From: Saccharomycopsis malanga
Lineage: Eukaryota; Ascomycota; Saccharomycetes; Ascoideales; Saccharomycopsidaceae
DNA: 64,000 nt
Assembly (NCBI GenBank): GCA_004014935.1
Contig: CP025321.1
Coordinates: 3,348,001 to 3,412,000 of the forward strand
Direction of reading: 5' to 3'
The notes under the pieces are model-generated. The model had not been told where the DNA came from. It saw only the letters and a program-made list of their open reading frames with translations, and made no database searches. Positions 60,608 to 64,000 of this stretch are shown here, in pieces. A program made the translations under genes and the position numbers. Every line of letters starts with the position of its first letter. The first letter of the stretch is position 1.

Positions 60608-62968
60608 TTAGAGTTTTACATTACCTAAGTTGTGCTCCTTGATATAGTCTGACCCCATCTCATCATACTCTTTTCTTGTTACATAAGAGTTGTTGCACTC
60701 CGCGGTACCAGACCACTTTTGCATTCCCTTCCAAGCGTCCAAAACAGGATCTTGCGCCCTTCTAACACGTAAGTTTGATCCAACAGGAAGAAAGCTGGTG
60801 AACTCTTTGACAATACGCTCAGGGAGGTTGTCCAACTTACTGAATCCTCCGGTAAGGAATACATCTTTGATGATATCGTTATTCAGTATTGAATGCTCGT
60901 CGCTGCCATAAAAATTTTCGCCAGGAAGCCTTTTCAAGATCAAATTTTCAGCAATCTCGACCACTCCTGCCTGGTCAAGTCCCACAATGTTGGGTTGAAT
61001 AAGAACTTCAGGAATCCGTATACGCTCTACATTTAAATGTATCTGATGTTGTTGATGCTGGTCATCAGAATCATACATATAAGCGCCTCTGAGAAATTTA
61101 TGAAGTGTTGATTTTTTCCAATTATATTCAGAATTGAATAAATCTTCGGGGTTGAAATCAGGGTCGTATTTCAAGAGAACTTCTTCCAAAATATTAAGCT
61201 CATTATCTTCTGCTTCAATTTCTTCTTCGTCATCAAATTTGGCAATATCACGGTAGATCAGCCAATCTTCATCGCTGGCTCCAAATGTGTCATTAGGATC
61301 ATTATCAATAGTCACCTTTTTGAAATTTCTCTTGGTTCCTCCGAAGCCGCTACCATTATTTCCACCACTTGCACCAGCACCTGTATTATTCATGCTGCTT
61401 AATGAGTTTGGAGACATGTTTCGGGAGCTGGACCCTGCAGTATCAGCAGCCAAATTAGCGATATTCTTCATTCTGATCTGGGCAGCGTGTGATTTACGAT
61501 CATTTAATTCAGCTTTCAACTTTTTGCGTTGTTTCTTACGATCAATAATAACTTGCAACTTTCCTCTTTTATCAGCTAACCATCCTTGTAAATCTCTGTT
61601 TCTCCATTCTTGTTCTTTGAGTTCTTCTTCCTCTTTCCTTTTTTTTTCAAGAGCCTTTTCTTCTCTTGCTTTCTTACGAGCTTCATAATTTGCTTTTTGC
61701 AACCGTTGCGATTTCTTTACCTTAATTTGCTCTTCAGTAAGGTCTTCGTCCTTAATATCTAGCAAATCAAATGTTGGAATCTCTTCTTCATGGTCATCAT
61801 CATCCCCAATATCTTCATGGCGTGCTTTTTTCAATGATTTTTCTAAGCTTGTCAAATATTTGTGAAAATCTACTTCATCTTCAAAGCCAGCACTTACCAA
61901 GGTTTGAAGAATATACTTTTTGGAATTCTTATTTTCTGGATTGAAAAGTTTTTCTTTAATTTCAGAGTAATATTTGAAATCTGCCTCTTTCTCTATGAGT
62001 TTTTCCAATCGCGCTTTTTGGGCTTGCTCTTGTAATCGTTTCCCTTGTTCTCTTCTTTTCTGAGCTTGTCTTTCTAACTCTTCTTCTGACTTTTGGGGTT
62101 GAACCACTTCGTTGAATGATGCCTCAACTATGATATCCTTTTGATGCAAATAATCCAAATTCATAAGATTGTCTAATTCTGTATTGTAATCTTCAGAAAA
62201 ATAACAGAACTGATGCATCAAGTCTTCGAACTGATGGTTGGTGATTTTAGAGGGGAAAAACGGATATTTGAGATTTATCAACTTTGCCAAATAATCAACA
62301 GATTGCTCTCCTCCCCAGTTGATTCGCTTTGCATGGTTCAAAATTGGTTTGTAATTGATCACAGGAATAACATTTGTTGCCTGATTACCACTAGAAATCA
62401 CCAATCCAGTCTTACCATTGTTCTGATAGAACGAAAACAAATCAGAAAGACCAAATGAAACCTTAGGAATATTGTAAGCCTCAAAAAGAAGTTGATACAT
62501 ATTGCTACGTTGAGAAGATGGTGTTGCTAGAAGCTCATTGATGATCACGGGGTTGTCAACACCATTCTGAGAAGAAACACCAATATGATCAAACGAATAA
62601 TCGAACATCCATTCAACATAATCCCAGTTAGTAATCATGGGACCATCAAAAGGAGTCTTTATTGATGATTTAAACGCAGTATCAAGAAAACAATCATGTC
62701 CCACATATGTCAAGGTCCGATTGATTCTACGCTCTCTATAACGGGATATCACCGTTGGAAAATCAAGTGCCGGAAGCGGGTCTTTAGTAAGACCTATACG
62801 CATATGTGATGTCCCAAAATCAACAGCAATCGGCACTTGTGCTTGATACGTGTTGAAATAAGGCTGAGGATGAGAGGACACTCGTGGTTCCGCGAGATGA
62901 TGAATCACTGGTGGTGGAAAATTTCCACCAGCTTTGACAGTAGTGTTGTCACTGCTATTGGCAGTCAT
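60608..62968 (-). CDS. ARP5: actin-related protein Arp5 (INO80 complex)
   Basis: The protein has 786 residues (S. cerevisiae Arp5 has 755). Arp5 pairs with Ies6 in the INO80 remodeller and couples ATP hydrolysis to nucleosome sliding in the nucleus. The actin fold begins near residue 45 with VPIAVDFGTSHMRIGLTKDPLP, the phosphate-binding loop. GLVISSGNQATNVIPV and RINWGGEQSVDYLAKLI follow. A large coiled-coil, Glu/Lys-rich insertion (about 290-560) splits the actin domain, as known for Arp5. The fold resumes with DVFLTGGFSKLDNLPERI and ends near KGMQKWSGTAECNNSYVTRKEYDEMGSDYIKEH, a conserved Arp5 C-terminus. The start ATG at 62968 is the first in frame. A Gly/Asn/Ser patch lies in the insertion. 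Confidence 0.96.
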   Translation of the reverse strand: MTANSSDNTTVKAGGNFPPPVIHHLAEPRVSSHPQPYFNTYQAQVPIAVDFGTSHMRIGLTKDPLPALDFPTVISRYRERRINRTLTYVGHDCFLDTAFKSSIKTPFDGPMITNWDYVEWMFDYSFDHIGVSSQNGVDNPVIINELLATPSSQRSNMYQLLFEAYNIPKVSFGLSDLFSFYQNNGKTGLVISSGNQATNVIPVINYKPILNHAKRINWGGEQSVDYLAKLINLKYPFFPSKITNHQFEDLMHQFCYFSEDYNTELDNLMNLDYLHQKDIIVEASFNEVVQPQKSEEELERQAQKRREQGKRLQEQAQKARLEKLIEKEADFKYYSEIKEKLFNPENKNSKKYILQTLVSAGFEDEVDFHKYLTSLEKSLKKARHEDIGDDDDHEEEIPTFDLLDIKDEDLTEEQIKVKKSQRLQKANYEARKKAREEKALEKKRKEEEELKEQEWRNRDLQGWLADKRGKLQVIIDRKKQRKKLKAELNDRKSHAAQIRMKNIANLAADTAGSSSRNMSPNSLSSMNNTGAGASGGNNGSGFGGTKRNFKKVTIDNDPNDTFGASDEDWLIYRDIAKFDDEEEIEAEDNELNILEEVLLKYDPDFNPEDLFNSEYNWKKSTLHKFLRGAYMYDSDDQHQQHQIHLNVERIRIPEVLIQPNIVGLDQAGVVEIAENLILKRLPGENFYGSDEHSILNNDIIKDVFLTGGFSKLDNLPERIVKEFTSFLPVGSNLRVRRAQDPVLDAWKGMQKWSGTAECNNSYVTRKEYDEMGSDYIKEHNLGNVKL

Positions 62969-63792
62969 TATATAAATATTCTTATTGACCTTATGTTATA
63001 AGCACTTGGATTAATCGCCAACACAATTGAAACAAAAATCTGCTATCATCAATTATGTAATTGTTTATAACTGTAGAGTTATAACATCTTTCATCAATAT
63101 ACTACTAAAATAGTTGTTACCCGGACATAAGTTACTTATAAGGTGTTATAAGATGTTTTAGATGTTGTTTGAAGATGATGTGTGATAATTACACAGTTTT
63201 GTAATAGTTTGGTGAATAGGAATACATTTTTTGTTGACTGAATGGAGGAAATCTAATTGAAAATAATAAATATATAAAATAACACTGTAAAAAGTATGAT
63301 GATAAATAAAGTTTTTCGCAAAAATACTGTAATTGACTAACAGTAAACAGAGCCGTAAAGTAGGAAGATAAAGAGGAAGTGAGATGATATAGAGAAAAAG
63401 TCAATATCTCTTCATACTGATACTAAAAGCACAGTAGAAAACTTTCAATGCTCAATATTTTGTGCTAAAAAATCAAAGACATGAAATTATTTATTATGAT
63501 CTATTGATGCGAACTGCCTGATATGTAGCAACAGGATCATGCTGTAAAAAAACGAATAAACCTATGAACAAAATAACAACATAAAAAGTGGACTTTCAAA
63601 GAGCCAGTAAAAAGAGTAAAGTTTTTTGAACAAAAAACGAGATAATAGAAAGCTTTGAAAACAAGCTTTTTGTAAAAACCGTCAAATTCAAAAGAATAGA
63701 AAAAGCCCTTTAAAATCTGAACAAACTTCAAAATAACAAAAAAACAAGAAAACAAAAAAGAAAAACAAAGAACCAAGGTAAAAAATAACCAA
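62969..63792. other. intergenic between ARP5 and the ZIP transporter
   Basis: ARP5 promoter side and 3' flank of the zinc transporter. It is unusually A-rich near 63540-63790 on the plus strand. The minus frame 63537-63848 overlaps the transporter end in another frame and is rejected. Confidence 0.45.
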
Positions 63793-64000
63793 TCAAGCCC
63801 ATTTTCCGAGTAAGGCCATGAGGAAACATCCCAAGAGAGTACAGCCAATGCTAAAGAGCAACTTTGGCAAGTCTTGTTTGGCCTGTTCGTTAAAAATAAA
63901 GTCTCTAGCTAACAATTCAACCAATCCAGTGTAAATCAAGATTCCGGCAGACAATGAGTCCAAAATACCAGAGACGATAGTGGCGGTGAAAGAAGAGGAA
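63793..64000 (-). CDS. ZIP-family zinc transporter, C-terminal fragment (cut by window edge)
   Basis: The last 68 residues of a plasma-membrane ZIP transporter such as Zrt1/Zrt2, which imports zinc. The fragment shows the seventh membrane helix with its glycines (TIVSGILDSLSAGILIYTGLVELLARDF) and the eighth helix (LLFSIGCTLLGCFLMALLGKWA), ending in the typical ALLGKWA-stop. The rest of the gene lies beyond the window, and I cannot say which paralogue it is. Zap1-type zinc regulation would lie upstream and is not visible. Confidence 0.88.
   Translation of the reverse strand, partial: SSSFTATIVSGILDSLSAGILIYTGLVELLARDFIFNEQAKQDLPKLLFSIGCTLLGCFLMALLGKWA

Overview
The window is nuclear DNA of a budding yeast (Saccharomycotina). 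Genes are compact, mostly intron-free and AT-rich. The few introns carry yeast signals (GTATGT or GTAAGT donors and TACTAAC-type branch points), and nearly every gene has a recognisable yeast relative. CTG codons are very rare: I find none in ADK1 and none in the parts of SAC6 and MSH6 I read codon by codon. At some conserved positions Ser or another small residue fits a CTG codon better than Leu, so a CTG-clade (CTG=Ser) yeast of the Debaryomycetaceae/Candida group is likely but not proven. All residues quoted here use the standard code, so an 'L' from CTG may really be Ser.

Layout. 0-9 kb: IVY1 (vacuolar I-BAR protein), a spliced gene for a catalytically dead DAHP-synthase-like protein, ADK1 and a Pumilio protein. 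9-18 kb: a probable eisosome (Seg1-like) protein, a large C2H2 transcription factor and Mediator ROX3/MED19. 18-23 kb: a long regulatory stretch, RPL32 with a 534-nt 5'UTR intron, a LigB-type dioxygenase and tRNA-Tyr. 23-33 kb: MSH6 and RAD10 diverging from a promoter with two MluI boxes, a hot-dog thioesterase and gamma-glutamyltransferase. 34-43 kb: MSB1-like, SRC1/HEH1 with three exons, and SAC6 with two 5' introns. 43-55 kb: a Pan5/Cbs2-type protein, ERG27 with a sterol response element, a small zinc-finger protein, tRNA-Arg(ACG), a Bem46-type hydrolase, an Ash1-type SET protein and tRNA-Ile. 54-64 kb: a small RRM protein, a DUF2470 membrane protein, a globin, ADE1, tRNA-Arg(UCU), ARP5 and the C-terminal end of a ZIP zinc transporter cut by the window edge.

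The genes are mostly housekeeping and do not form an operon or a metabolic cluster. The most informative local logic lies in the promoters (MCB, SRE, paired CACGTG) and in splicing. The best candidates for unusual biology are the SRC1 3' intron with tandem donors and tandem acceptors, the DAHP-synthase pseudoenzyme, the Ash1-type SET protein without its cysteine-rich AWS module, and a Pumilio protein with a non-canonical recognition code. I saw no virus-derived elements, LTRs, transposons, centromere, telomere repeats or CRISPR arrays.
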